A stretch of 64,000 nucleotides of DNA from Ornithodoros turicata (Eukaryota; Arthropoda; Arachnida; Ixodida; Argasidae), in assembly GCF_037126465.1 (NCBI RefSeq), contig NC_088203.1, forward strand, positions 106,813,507 to 106,877,506, written 5' to 3'. The translations under genes and the position numbers were made by a program. The notes beneath the pieces are model-generated. The model did no database searches. It was not told the DNA's origin and saw nothing but the letters and a program-made list of their open reading frames with translations. This document shows positions 47,090 through 59,412 of the stretch, piece after piece (within the stretch, counting starts at the first letter, position 1; the number at the start of each line of letters is the position of its first letter).

Positions 47090-47312
47090 CCAGCTCGCGT
47101 GGCTCAGCGGTCAGCGTGCTGGCCATGTCACGTCGAGACTGGGAGGGGTTTGAATCCCGTCTGGTTTTTCCTGGGTTTTCCTCAGACGCTTTCGGACATA
47201 TGTCGGCACAGTTCCATTAGAAGTGGGCCCAGGACGCACATCAGTCGTGACGTTGCCCACCTCTGTGAGGCCAACAACGGCCAGCCCCTTCACCACCACC
47301 ACAACCAACCTT
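47090..47312 (+). mobile_element. tRNA-derived SINE, CAC-tail subfamily
   Basis: The A box is in GTGGCTCAGCGG near 47098 and the B box is GGTTTGAATCC near 47146. The body has TTTTTCCTGGGTTTTCC, TCAGACGCTTTCGGAC, GTCGGCACAGTTCC and GGCCCAGGACGCA. The 3' part continues CGTGACGTTGCC and ends with CACCACCACCACAACC. It is close to 60133-60300. Confidence 0.82.
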
Positions 47313-47374
47313 TTGACCGTGGCCGACTATACAGCAAGCAGTTCCACCATCAACACAACCACCACGACCGCGGT

Positions 47375-48005
47375 GTCGCGATACCGATACTCATTACTTG
47401 AGTAAGAAGTAGCGAAATACCGATATCGATATTTCCGTTTTAAGGTAACGGTATACCACTGCCGTTACGAAAAAGAGTAACGCGATAATTTACGCTATAC
47501 CTTGACGTGACTGTATCGCAATACCGCTATTCAGGCTCCTCGGGAAACCCAACTCCTTGGTAAGCTGTAATGCGAGAGGAAACAGGAACAATTATGGTTA
47601 CGTCTCAGGCTGTTTTCACTGTTTTTAAGGGAATAGCAAGCCGACTCACGTGTGGCTAACTTTGCCCTTCATTAGTCTTCACACTGATACTTCTGCTGCA
47701 AATCACAAGTTGCATGAAATCAGCGACATCGAAATCCTTCTTACGTGAACACCCATTTGGATTATAGCGAACTGGGACAAGACAACTTTGTAACAAAACG
47801 TAGAATATTCTGTACAGCTTAGACACTTTAGTTGACTTTTAGCAATGGCTGGCGTCTGTGATCTTAGTGCGCTTTCCTGTAAGCGTATCTGCGCAGACAC
47901 TGAACGGACTTTCCGAGCGAGGGAACTGCTGTGTTCACTTTGTTCCTTTTAAGACACGGTGAACGTTCAGAAAGCTAGGCGGGCCTGTGACAATGAACAG
48001 TGGTG
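47375..48005. mobile_element. GATATCGATA-rich non-autonomous repeat, copy B (truncated)
   Basis: The left end (CGATACCGATACTCATTAC, GTAGCGAAATACCGATATCG, 47378-47435) matches the left end of copy A at 33890. The segment 47865-47975 matches 35045-35160. A short piece of the I-like LINE 3' UTR (GGAATAGCAAGCCG, GGCTAAC) sits at 47630-47665. Confidence 0.5.
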
Positions 48006-48840
48006 TAGACAGAAGGGGCATTTCGCGAGTTCAAACACCGCGAAATCGTACCTTTGGTACTGCATTTGGGAGAGAGTGACTGGTAAGTGGTTCTGGATTT
48101 CAAACTTGAAAGTTCACCCTCACACAACGACTAGATAAAGACGATGAGATACGACCAGATGAGGTACAAGTTGCAAGTTCACACGTTATTATGCAAGAAG
48201 GCGAGTTGTTCCGCGTGGTCAGGTAACAGACATTCCCTTCGCGCACACACCACAGAGAATGTCCTTTCACTGGGCACTAATGTAGCTGGGAAGGGATTGC
48301 CCCCTTTTCGAAAGACCTCCTTCAAAGTGCAGCGTAATTGTGCGCGAGGAAGCGTACGTATAAAAAAGCTTATCCGCTAGAGTTTACAAAAAGCTTTCGT
48401 GGTTAAAGACACTTATAGATTCCATTGGGAGCACAGGAGAAAAGCTGCTGCCTATCTCTTAGGAAACTGTGAACACCTGAAAAGAGGAGCTTACGGAAGG
48501 GAATATCCGGACTCCGACAGGCTCCCGTTTCTCCTTGGGCTCAACGTGGACACAGAGAAAAAAAAAAGACCAGGCAAAATGCAACTTGAGAAACGAAATC
48601 GGGGGCAGGATTAGGGTGAGTAAGTGCTCAGATATAGTAATGCGTTCTAGTCAGTCTTGACCGGGATAAATAAAATAAAAAACTGCAAGGTGTAACTATT
48701 GCTGCACTTAAGAGCAAGTGGAGAAAAAAACGTTTATTCTCATCCAAAATCTATACTGAGTGGATCCCGTTCTACAAAGTAGCGCGTTACGCGCCCTTTG
48801 TTCTTTTCTGTTCAGGGTGGGCCAGTCAAAGTCGCAGGAG
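48006..48840. other. No recognisable gene
   Basis: + strand frames at 48144-48380 and 48399-48614 have no recognisable domain. Confidence 0.3.
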
Positions 48841-48842
48841 TA

Positions 48843-49056
48843 CAGCTTGGGACAAAAGTTTACGGCACACCGGGGTGTCACATTTCTCCATTGGAACGAA
48901 ACACCATCAGCAAACAGGAGCGGACATGCATACTACTAGATGGATAGAACAGCCGGTCACCCGTTTCTTATTCCATCTCTTCCTGACAGCATGCAGGAGA
49001 CCGCTCGATGAACAAATACGCCGATGCCGTGTTCCGTAAACTTTTGTCCCAAGCTG
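48843..49056. mobile_element. Mariner-like MITE, 214 bp, TA target duplication
   Basis: The ends CAGCTTGGGACAAAAGTTTA are identical in inverse orientation, followed by CGGNACAC. TA flanks both sides (48841-48842, 49057-49058). No open frame. It is related to 43598-44055. Confidence 0.9.
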
Positions 49057-49058
49057 TA

Positions 49059-49539
49059 CATCGCTACCTGTCTAGCTTCATTATAGTGTAGTTGTACATG
49101 AAATCATATAACCGTGCATACCTTCCTTGTGATGCGTATGCGTAATGTGTATAAGCGGCATACAGATTTCACACTGTCGTTGTGCAAAAGTAAGAACGTT
49201 AATTGTTGAAAGATCCGTGGAAACACCAAATGAGCTCCTATTCATTATAGTAATACTCCCTATCGTGTCGGGGATTTACCGTCATATGTTCTTGTCACCA
49301 GCTCGCTTCCTTTATTGCGAATTCCTCCATGGGCTCCAATAGTTCAATACTGCTTCGAGTGCACCATCTTGAGACAGCCCTTCATTCCTTCACGCCACAA
49401 AGAGTATTGACTCCTTTCCCATTAAGGGATGTTGCATGAGCTTTACCAAGTTGAGTAAGCACAACGCTTTTTTTTTCTTTTCTTTTTTTTGTAATGGTAA
49501 TGGTACCGTGATGCTACACGTAAGGTTTATCTGTCTGTA
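49059..49539. other. No recognisable feature
   Basis: A T-rich run with TTTTCTTTTC lies near 49468-49490. Nothing else was found. Confidence 0.3.
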
Positions 49540-49660
49540 TGTGTGGCGACATGTTGCACGTGGGTAGGACTGCGGATAATTTGGACCACCTGGGGTTCTT
49601 TTGACTTGCGCCGGAAGTCTTCGACACATGGTGCTGGAAGCAATGTTTACCTCCTCCACA
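49540..49660 (-). repeat. Dispersed tRNA-like/SINE repeat fragment, copy 2
   Basis: It matches 23965-24085: GTGTGGCGACATG, GGATAATTTGGACCA, TTGACTTGCGCCGGAAG and ACATTGCTACCG. The orientation is that of copy 1. The B-box end is missing here. Confidence 0.5.
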
Positions 49661-49894
49661 TTGCTACCGCATTGCTTGTTGTCATCAAAGTCAATGGGGT
49701 AACTTCGCCAACAATCCGGGGGCACTATTCCGACCCGATGTCGGTAGCGCGAACGTGTCGTTCGGGAAAGAGCACACGTGGTATATGACACAACGTAACC
49801 CTAGCGATGAGAATTTGGTATTCCCTGCGCTCCAAACGTGTCTCCCACCATCCTTTCTGGCTGCTATTAAAATCCCCTCCTCCATTGGCTACAC

Positions 49895-50522
49895 CTGTCT
49901 CAGCTTCCTGCCTAACATCTTGGTGGAGATGTAGCTTCAACAGCGCAAGTAGGGCATTTCGGCTGGCGGCGGAAGACCATATTATAGACAAGCAGAGGGT
50001 CTCTGGCGACAGCCGTACACGGTGTAAAACCGTCGCTTCTCAACGCCGGCAGTATTGTGTGGCAGAAAAAAAAAATCAATCGTCGGGTCGATGGACGGGA
50101 GGAGATCGTTGAATCGGACAGCGCCCTCTTGAAACTGCCAAGTGCCGCTGTGGCGGAGCCGGCGCATCTGTAATTGACGTGATCAGGTCGAAAGTGGCAA
50201 TGGAGAGCTAGTAAATGTGGTATCCCCATGGGCACGACATGCTGAGGTGTCTGCGCGGTTGTTTCCGTGCAGGCCGGTGGGACTACTGGGTACCCATTGG
50301 AAGCATAAGCTATGGCCTGATGACAGAAGCTGGTCGCATGTTATGATTATCATGGTTTTTAGACCGCCTATATTGTTCTGGTACAATAATTTGTACCGCC
50401 TTACTGCCCTTGAACACCCTCCATGCTCCAGGCGCTGACCCCGCGATGTGGTTCAACGTCGTCAGTATGGCGAAGAGCTCCGATTCGGCAGATGACGTTT
50501 CGTAGGGAAGTTTCTGCGCCAC
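49895..50522 (-). mobile_element. I-like LINE RNase H remnant
   Basis: The frame 50522-50310 begins in RNase H with SSAESELFAILTTLNHIA (catalytic Glu) and AWRVFKGSKAVQ, where the catalytic Asp of the SDSKA block is replaced by Lys. The frame 50386-50183 has LCFQWVPSSPTGLHGNNRAD, ending with the last Asp. A Cys-rich CPTCAVEA block near 49925 corresponds to the C-terminal Cys-His motif, now without its His. It resembles the 31.5-32.3 kb family. Several frameshifts. Confidence 0.7.
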
Positions 50523-50534
50523 TTGGAGGTTTTC

Positions 50535-51705
50535 ATGTGGAATTTATTTATTTACTATACTGTTGATCCACACTAGGATCGTTACAGGATGTGGTTGGGA
50601 TACAGCATGCACTCAAGTCTATTTACAAAGTCGCCCATATTCTCTAGAGTTACAATTTCAGCAGGGAGGTTATTCCAATCATGCACGGTCCTTGGGTAGA
50701 AAGAAAACTTGAAAATATCTGTGCGCGCATTGTACTCTTGTAATGAATACGTATGCTTGTGTCTAGATGCCTTAGTATCCTTGACCAGATATGCAGTACA
50801 TGTTTCACTATGAAGCTGTTGAAAAAGTAACCTAAGCCTGAGCACCTTGGAGCATAAGGCAATGAGTGGCTGATTTGCTCTGCAACATAAGGCAGTCGCT
50901 GACGTAGTCGATCGAAAGTCCCTATAAATGAAACGGGCAGCTTTCCTCTGTACACCCTCAAGTTTCTTTTGGTGTATACTAAAGTATGGATCCCAGACAG
51001 TGGTAGCATATTGCAGTATTGGAAGTACCAAAGATTTATATGCTATCGTTCTTGTTTCCACTGTTGAATGTGACAATTTTCTTTTTAACTGGAATAGCCT
51101 CCACAAAGCTTTCTGTGTAACACAGTCAATATGTGCAGTTAGACTGAAAAAACACTCCTAAATACTATTAGGAACTCACATGGCTCAACAAATCGCTACC
51201 AACATAATAATCGTAATGTAGAACACTGCGTTTCTTCGTTACATGCATGACCACAGTTTTCTTTGCATTCACCTTTAACTGCATTATTTTGCACCAGTTA
51301 GTAATAGTTTGTAATGCCATAGATAATGAATTCTGGTCTTCAGTACATGAGACACGTCTATATAGTACAGCATCATCTGCATAAAGGCGTAAGGATACAC
51401 CAAAGGCACTCACATCAGGAATATCATTTATATAAAGATTAAATAATAAGGACCCTAGTACAGACCCCTGGGGTACCCCAGACGTCACGTCCAGCAGGGT
51501 AGAAAAGGAATTATCTATCTGCACAAATTGCTTTCTATGAGATAAATACGCTCCTATCCATCTAACAAGGTTCCTGTTTTTAAGAATACAAGTAAGCTTA
51601 TGTAGTAATTTCTGATGCGGAATGCTGTCAAAGGCCCTCGTAAGGTCTAGGAAGACAACATCAATGTAGAAGCCTGCCAAGGAATGTAGAAGCCTGCTGT
51701 TGATC
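50535..51705 (-). mobile_element. 5'-truncated CR1-like LINE with intact YADD
   Basis: The frame 51680-51168 has VVFLDLTRAFDSIPHQKLL (motif A), SGVPQGSVLGSLLFNLYIND (motif B) and SLRLYADDAVLY (intact YADD). The frame 51106-50582 has RLFQLKRKL, LQYATTVWDP, GVQRKAARFIYRD and WNNLPAEI to a stop. One frameshift near 51110-51168 lies in the YLGV block. A short TTTATTTATTTA tail (complement) marks the 3' end at 50537-50552. The 5' junction shows a 15-bp repeat at 51671-51705. Confidence 0.88.
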
Positions 51706-51709
51706 TACT

Positions 51710-52620
51710 CCGAGACACTGATCCATCGGTCTACAGAGGGAGCCTTTGATGGTAAGCTGAGCTGAGCGTAAGTTGATGAGCAACAGCGGCAGGGATAGAG
51801 CTCTTCTTCGGAAGACCAGGAACGTCGTCACATATTAAACAGATAAACACATACAGGAGGCCTGTGAAGAGTCCACAGTGGCGGAGCATAAGGAGCGCAC
51901 TGACGCCGGGGTGGGGAAGTACGCTTTGAGGCGGCGAACGGCGCTGTCAAAGCTACAGTCCTGACAATAATTGTAGGGGTGCCGCGTGGGGTACATCAGA
52001 CAGATTCGGAGTTTTTCCACGCCCCGTAGGACGCATGCTGGCGTTTCGCGCGCCTCTGCCAGGACAGCTCTCCGGGTACGATGAGATCGTGTAGATGCTG
52101 ATGTTGGCGAAAGAAGAAAAAGCACAATAGAGAGATATGGAATTCGTCGCACGACAAATTCGGCTACTCCTGTATGCAGAACCCCTCCTCCAAAAGGGAA
52201 AAAACTGAAAAAACGCTGCTTTCGCGATAACTATCGGCCAAAGAGAGAAGAATGAGAGAATGGGCAGGCTGTACCACAAAGTACCCAGGATCAGCGCGCT
52301 GTACGCGTGACGGAGGTAAGCGCACGAAAGGCTCCACGGCGATCTTGATGGCTATTGTTTTCACATGCCGGGGCCACGTCATGCCTCTGTTTAGTTTCAC
52401 ACCTAGGTTCTTGCAATGAGACACAAAGTCCAGCGATGCCCGACTAATGAACTGGGGATACTCTTTGAACGATCTTCAGGTGAAAGCCTCTGTCGGCAAT
52501 GTACGCTACAATAGAATCTAGGGCACATAGAAACCGGCGTTGGACAGTGTATCGTATTGGGGATCATCAAGTTCACTTTGCATTTGCAGCTTCCATCGCA
52601 ACATATAATGGTACGGTTCA
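51710..52620 (-). mobile_element. I-like LINE ORF2 thumb-region remnant
   Basis: The frame 52424-52164 reads SHCKNLGVKLNRGMTWPRHV, the post-palm block (compare FLGVILDSNLSWKKHI in the 36.6-42.9 kb element). The frame 52152-51835 contains AVLAEARETPACVLRG, parallel to the AEAREIPIEV block. The 52620-52430 part carries LSNAGFYVP-like wording in one frame. No RT active site or RNase H is recognised. Multiple frameshifts. Confidence 0.6.
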
Positions 52621-55600
52621 TTTTGCAAGGTCATCGTTTATTACTTCTAAATTTCACATTCTTGGTTAAGTGAAGTCTACTGCTTTTATATTAACCGGTC
52701 AGAAGCTCTTCTAAGGACGCTCCTATGATTATTTCTTCGAAATAGAACAAAAAAATGGCGTTCAATTGCAAATTCGTGTCTAGTCTTACCCAACCTTAAC
52801 GAAGACATGTCTCACGTACGAAAAAAAAAAAAAAAGAAGAAAGATGCGATCATACGGTTTCTTTGCCGTGAAAGTACGATGCAGCAGTGTCGGCACACTT
52901 AGCTCCGTTCTGATTCAATGGCAGCGTCAACGTGTTGTCTCTTCCGAACCACCTACAGGGAAATTCCTTAGTCCAGTCGTCCGCCGTTTTCTTGCGTCTA
53001 CCCATGTTCGAAAAAATTTGTGCAGCGCGCGATCTCCACAACTTTCAGAACGTGAAATGCGAATTGGATGGGCTTGGCTCGAGTGCCAGACGCGGTATGG
53101 CCGTATGGCAGTCTGTTTATGGCGCGTTCGTTCATTGGACTCGAGCAACTCGAGAGTCGATAGAGTAGACTCATGGTGGGTGAAAATACCGGCTCTCATG
53201 ACAGTAACTCCCGTCCTAAAATTCGAGAACTCAACACTAGAGGTGCTCGAGATTCGATCCGCATCGGCTCGCCTTTCGAGGTGAGTCGTTAGAGTCGATG
53301 ACTTACGATGACTCTCATACGTCACGACTCGGACTCGCGGGTCGCGCGAAGACACTAAAGGGGTGATTCTACCCGAATGCGAGACGCGGTCTGTGGCCAC
53401 CATCAAACTTCTTGCGTGTCATGCGTAACCGATCATCATCCATTTCGCCTTACAGGTAAAAATGGGGTCTTCGTGAAAGTTTACGTTGTTGGATGGTAGA
53501 TATCGAATTTAACCCGAAATGGCCAACGGTGCGTTCCGAGAGTAAATTCGTGCAGTAATCGGGTTAAACCCGAAAATTTCTTTACAAGCAACACGCTGGC
53601 TTAGGTTCAGAAATTAATTAATCTAAAAGTAGTTCATTAGACAAACTCGCTTACTCGCAATTAATTACCTCGAGTTCTGGCTATGAGTAACAATGATCAG
53701 CAGAGTTGTGATGAAGCCCAAATTTGCCCATACAGGCTACGCGCAACTCCGAGTTCTCGGCATCCTTGTTCCAAGGCAGCTACGGCGGTCAAGGAGCTCC
53801 AGTGATCGGTAGTACCGATGTTCACCACTCAAAAAATGGTGCCCTAAAAATGATACAATTTTGCAATAGACTGCATACATTGAGACACCTGGAATACGCA
53901 AACCTTATTTGTTGCAAATTGCAATGCCGATATATTTTTCTCTCGTCGCTATTTCACGGAACATTAAGTTTGTGGAGAAGCGGTGGTCGTGAAACTTGCG
54001 AAAGTTACTAGTCTTACAGAATTTCTGGAAAATATTTACGAAATGTCACTCATCATTGAGTAACGTTCCGACGACAGCCCTGCTACCGTGTGCATCTTTA
54101 ACAGTGCGTAAGAAAGGAACGAGTTTTCCTGTGAACTGCGTTTCTTTCTTCAATGAAATTCCAATGAATTCAACCAGAAAAAAAAAATGGGCCATCTTCA
54201 GCAACCGATTTCCACAGGGACTTGGTGCGTAAATTGGATGCAAAGTAAATCGTGCTCTTCGAATTACGAATGATTGCGCAGGAAAATTTGCCGTTTCCAG
54301 CACGACGGAAAATTACCGACTCGGAACGGCTGGGGAAATGCGACGCAGGAAGGGGAAGACGTCAAGATTTCACATGATGGTAAATGAATTGCTTATTCGT
54401 ATCCTGATTTCGTGTCACCCAAGAAACAAGAAAGGGTAGGAGTCACTTTTTTCTGCGCCTAACAACAATTATACATTTTGACGATGACGTGGGGAGGTTT
54501 TTCATTGTAAAGCCAGGGGAGATGACGAGAGATGATCGGAGTGGCGATGGCATCCTGATCGTGATGGTGGGAACGCATGAGGGCGCTGTCGGGATCACAA
54601 TGAGTCCATTAGAAACCTAACCCAGGCTTGTACTGGCTGGGAGGTGACCCGCAGTCTCAAGAGCAGCCGCAAGGTCCGAATCCGGCTGTCCTGTCTGTGT
54701 GATTTCCGTACAAAGACAAAAGTCGATATAGTCCCCTGTGAAGTCCGTCTCCCCCACGATAGTCGTGAGCATGACGTTGCCTCCCTACGAGTGGCCGAGT
54801 ACGGCATGCAGTTGTCTGCGAATGCCCCCTTATTGCTGCTTTCTGAGTGGACAGACGCTTTGTCACGTGCTTTCCTCAATCTTTCCTTTCAATCAGAGAC
54901 GTAGTGTCGTAGCCTATATTGGAGGTGCGTCGGCGATCTTAAGTGATAACCGTAAAAGGGCGTAACTTCATTACCTTTTCATGGTTTACCGGAGAAATGA
55001 GGCCGTACACGACCTTCTCACAGTACCATTTCCAATAAAGGAACTCCTATGGTTGACACAACAAGTCGGTACTTACGCGTTCGCCCTCGGAAATGCACAA
55101 CGATTTTAATCTTTGTCTTTAACGAATGAAGAAACAACAATGGAATCATTTCCACAGCGCTTGCTCATTGCACGAGGAGGATTTTGCGTTTGACTGAAGG
55201 TGATGATCGGGTTTCCCTTGCGCAGCAGTTTACGCTCGATTCATTACAGAGGTCTTTAAAAAGCAGCAATCTATGCAGTCTTCAGGCATTCCGAGTCTCA
55301 GAATAGCTAGACCTGTTTCATAGTTCAAAATGATGAATGACTGTGTCAAGTGCCTCGCATATCCTGTGCCGGCGCGTTTTCAGCAATTTTCCTCTATAGG
55401 CACTGGTATTTTTAACCCTGTAACTCACCACTGCGAAGCCGCGTCATGATTGCGCTGCAAAATTGCTTGTTTCTACGAGCAAAATGAAAGAGTTTGTTCG
55501 GGAAGCGCGTTTGGCGCGTTTTGATGAGGCCCCGCAACCTGTAGGACTATACCCACGGGGTAATTTGTGAATGGCCGCAATTTTCTAAACATGTCGATTT

Positions 55601-56289
55601 TGTAGACTTTTTCAGAAACACGGCACACATTACGATTACTCTTAACCTCTTCACGGATTCAGAATCTTCCAGTGTTCGAAATACATGGCGTATGTAATGA
55701 TGGTGTTATTCTCCCCGCCTCAGTACAGCAGATGAATCCTCCTTTACATATCTAAAATTTGGAACCTAAGTGGATCCTCCTCCAAGATCCCAATATTGAC
55801 CCAGAGAAACTCGATTAAAAGCTGCTCCGCGATACAAGCAACGTGCCATTAGCGCAGGAATGCAAAGTTCCGGCAGCGGAATACCTTCCGATGCGCTTCT
55901 AGATTCCTAATAGCCCACATAATATCCCACATGCACTGAGGTATAGAACCGCAATTGTTGCGGTGAAACACCCCATCTTATCGTCGTTCATGTAGTAGCA
56001 GTAGTTGTTGTTGTTGTTGTTCCTAATACCGTACATGGCTTCTATGAGAGCATAAAAAAATAAAGCCTGCGTTACGTTCTGTCCCGCATTCGTTGTGGTG
56101 TACGTATATTGAGTATTTCTTTTTGCAACTTATCTCGACCAGAATGGCAAGGAACGTGGAAATTTCGCAAACCTGGTAATCACCTGTGGTACTTATATAG
56201 GAGTATGCACTGTGTTATCTAGATTGCAGTCTACGCAAACAATCCTTTCCTGTATTCGGGTACAAGCAAGCTTAAAATACAAATACGAA
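52621..56289. other. 3.7 kb without recognisable gene
   Basis: An A run lies at about 52820-52835. A cluster of GAGTC/GACTC and CTCGAG motifs occupies 53085-53345. A (GTT)n run lies at about 56000-56018. Frames at 52844-53284 and 53724-54011 have no domain that I recognise. Confidence 0.4.
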
Positions 56290-58010
56290 GGGAAGTGCCT
56301 CAGGACGAGAGCAGCCGATCTTTCGAACTAGGACTGTTCTTCTGGACGCCCGCAAGAAAAATATGCCATGCATACCGTCTCTCGCACCACACATCATCTA
56401 CGTCTGCAGAGTTGCGTGCCATACTGTGTTCCATCCGCCGATATCAGCAGCTGGGTACACTGTGACTCCAAGGTAGCTCTTCAGTGTATAGCGAACATGG
56501 GTATTCGTGGATCGCTGGCGTCAGTGATTGTGGAAACACTGCAGGAACTAAGCCGTCTTGAGGTGAGAAGGCAATCTGTCTCCTTCCAGTTGATTCCTGC
56601 ACACTCCGGCATCCGCAGCAATGAGAGAGCTGACGGGGCTGCGGCAGCTGCGTACCATTCCCGATCAAGCGTGCGGATTATCCTCCCCAAAGGCGACAGG
56701 CAAACCTTCCTCAATGATGTGGTGAGGCCTCGCGCACATGCGCAAATGGTTTCGTGACCTTCCATCAATAACTGAAATGCGAGAAGTGGATCCTAACCTA
56801 TACTTCACCATGCCCTCCCGTTTGCCTCGCTATTTGGCATGGGGTACACAAAAGTACGACACGACGGTATGCACAGTACCTCGGGCAGCCTTGGAGTATG
56901 TGATCCATGTCTTCAACTACACCACACAAAACGCCACTTGGGGGGAAAAATCCCTGCCGAGCTTCAACAATAGTCGGTCGCTGCATGGCACGTTGACGCG
57001 TAGCATGTAGATGAGCGGTGTGATGGGTCTAGGAATCTCTGACGAGTTTAGGGTCTAGGGTGGGTCTTGGATGGGTCTAGGAAGCCCTCCTGGGGACACC
57101 GCAGAGGTATCGCAGGACATTCAGCCGAGGCTCAGCTCTACCGTTCAGGCAACGAACCTCCGCTCTCCAGGACAGCCAGTGATCGAGAACCACACCAAGA
57201 AACCTGTGGTGCGTAACACGCCGCACAACATGCCTACTTACATGGAGCTGAAAGATCTTCAAATGTCGACGTGTGAATGGCAAAATACTCTTCTCATAAG
57301 CGAGGTCCATACATCTATTTTCCAGGAAAGTAGCAACAACATCAAGGGCACACTGCAGGCGGTGCTGTAGCGCTGGCCACTGCTTTCTGAATGTTGTACT
57401 CGTATATAATCAGCGTACAAGCTGATGTTGACGCCTCGTGGCACGAGGGATGGTAGAGCAGCCATAACGACATCGAACAGGAGTGGCCTAAGGACCCCGC
57501 CCTGTGGGACACCTGCTCTTGTGCTGTGATGAAACCTTTCACCATCCCACGTCTTCACAAATACAATCCAACTACGTTAACTGTCAACCTGAGAACTCGC
57601 CCAGTAACGTTCAGAGAGAACAGCCCATGAAGTACATGACCGTGGCTTGTGGTGTCATAGTCTCGCTTGATATCAAGAAAAGCCGCCACGGTTAGTAGAC
57701 TTTCGCATCTTGCCTGTTTCGCGTGGGTCACCACATTCAAGACACAGTCCATCGTACAACGACCTCTCTTGAAACCTGCCTGCGCCGGGTGTAGGAGCTT
57801 ACAGGACTCTAGAAACCAGTCAAGGCGATTCAATATCAATATTTCCATTATTTTCCCACGCAGCTGGTGAGGCTAATGGGTCGAAATGAAGCCAGCTCTC
57901 TTGGTGACTTTCCTGGTTTCAAAACTGGGATAACACGAGCCGCTTTCCCTGCATCAGGCACGACACCACAGCAGCAGCATTCCCTTGATTCCCTGACGCT
58001 TCTACCATTA
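56290..58010. mobile_element. Rearranged I-like LINE: RNase H on +, RT on -
   Basis: On +, 56440-56700 encodes VHCDSKVALQCIANMGIRGS and RSNERADGAAAAAYHSRSS, an RNase H close to the one at 37.4-37.7 kb. On -, 57990-57850 gives RVIPVLKPGKSPRELASFRP; 57848-57555 gives HPAQAGFKRGRCTMDCVLN and AAFLDIKRDYDTTSH; 57558-57259 gives AGVPQGGVLRPLLFDVV and ISLYADYIRV (YADD changed to YADY); 57310-57077 gives HHRFLGVVLDHWLSW. The RT and RNase H of one element type lie in opposite orientation, so a segment has been inverted or two copies abut. 56841-57010 is unresolved. Confidence 0.75.
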
Positions 58011-59344
58011 CGATAATTAAAAGTCGAAAGCTACAGAACAGTCGATATCAGGGAGAACTGCATGCGGGCACCACAGAACACACTAAAAAGACAGCAGACA
58101 GAGGGAATATTACCGAAGAGTCTCGTCAACCCCGAGACATAGCGGCAAGCTCTCCCTAGTGAGAACACGAAAGACATGATTTCTGCCGACGTCCCTCGAA
58201 GTCATCATTCGCGCCGCGGCTTCGCGTTGGGCACCAACAAGATGGGAACTAGGTATCAGCTCCTACCCGACGGCGACCTGACCACGTTTCGCGTTTGCTC
58301 GACGTGTCTACATGGCTACGTTCCATTAGCGAAATGCGATTTTTAGGATTAAGAGGGCAAGAGGTGTCTACCATTAGACGAAAAGGGACTGTCAACAAGT
58401 GGGCGTTATTATTACTGAATGGCGTCAGCAGGGAATGGCTCCGGCCCTGGGTGCACCCTGGACATTAAGATAAAGTTCTAACCAAGTGTGTGGCAAAGAA
58501 AGCAGGGTGTCCTGGTCGAGTGATGCGATTCTGTATGAGAGAGGCCCGCGGTGCCTGTGGCCTCGACAGTCTAGGAGCTCTACTACGACCAGGACTTATT
58601 GTCCTTTTCAGCAGGCCTTGTGAATGACATTGCAAACAATATAATACTTTCCAGTATTGTCAGACTCTACGTCAAATCAAAGTGTTAAAATGTCACGTGT
58701 CCCCCAAGTGATGCCAACACCTGGTTGCCTCTTCGCACAACTCGGCGGAGGTTGTAACTTGGAAGTGGCCTATGGTTGCCCCTCCTGGATCCCGGACACT
58801 TGCTAACCGGACATTTGCTCCCCTCCAAACGCTCAAGGCTCCGCAACCCTGTCATTCAACTGCATGCTATGTTGTCGTTTTTATGTCATATTTCGTGGCA
58901 TGTATAGCAGCGCAATTATTTCCGTAAATATATTTCGAAAACATTGCAAAATCTAAGTGTATCTGACGAGGAGTTCGGTTCGGTTGAGGACAGTTTCATT
59001 TCCGTGCACGCTTAGTACAAGTGACGATCGTCATCTCTTATTGTTTTACATATGCATACTGAAGATTTGTACAGCGGCCCCTAGCTATGGGGTAGCGTTC
59101 CACTCCTAGAGTGGAAAACCTCCCCACTTCATCATCACAATATATATGTTGTTGTTGTTGTTGTACAGCGGCAGATGTTAACGGGAAGTTTCCAGGAGAT
59201 CACCATACCTGTGTAGCAATATTCTCCTCGCCTCTCCGCTCCAGAGAGAAGGAAAACAGAGTGACATGTGCGCACCCAGGTGTGAAAAGGGCATGCGGCG
59301 CTAGTGAGCGGTATCTGCTTGCCGGGCAGGGACATCAAAAGATG
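58011..59344. other. No recognisable gene
   Basis: A (GTT)n run lies at about 59147-59163. No domain found. Confidence 0.35.
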
Positions 59345-59412
59345 CTGCTGCTGATGATGATGATGAGAGGAGGGAAAAATGGAGGTGAGCCCGCTCACTG
59401 CGGGACAAGCGG
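59345..59412 (+). repeat. Dispersed GATGATG repeat, copy 1
   Basis: GATGATGATGATGAGAGGAG is followed by GAAAAATGGAG and GTGAGCCCGCTCACTGCGGG with ACAAGCGGG. It matches the complement of 63265-63350. Confidence 0.5.
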
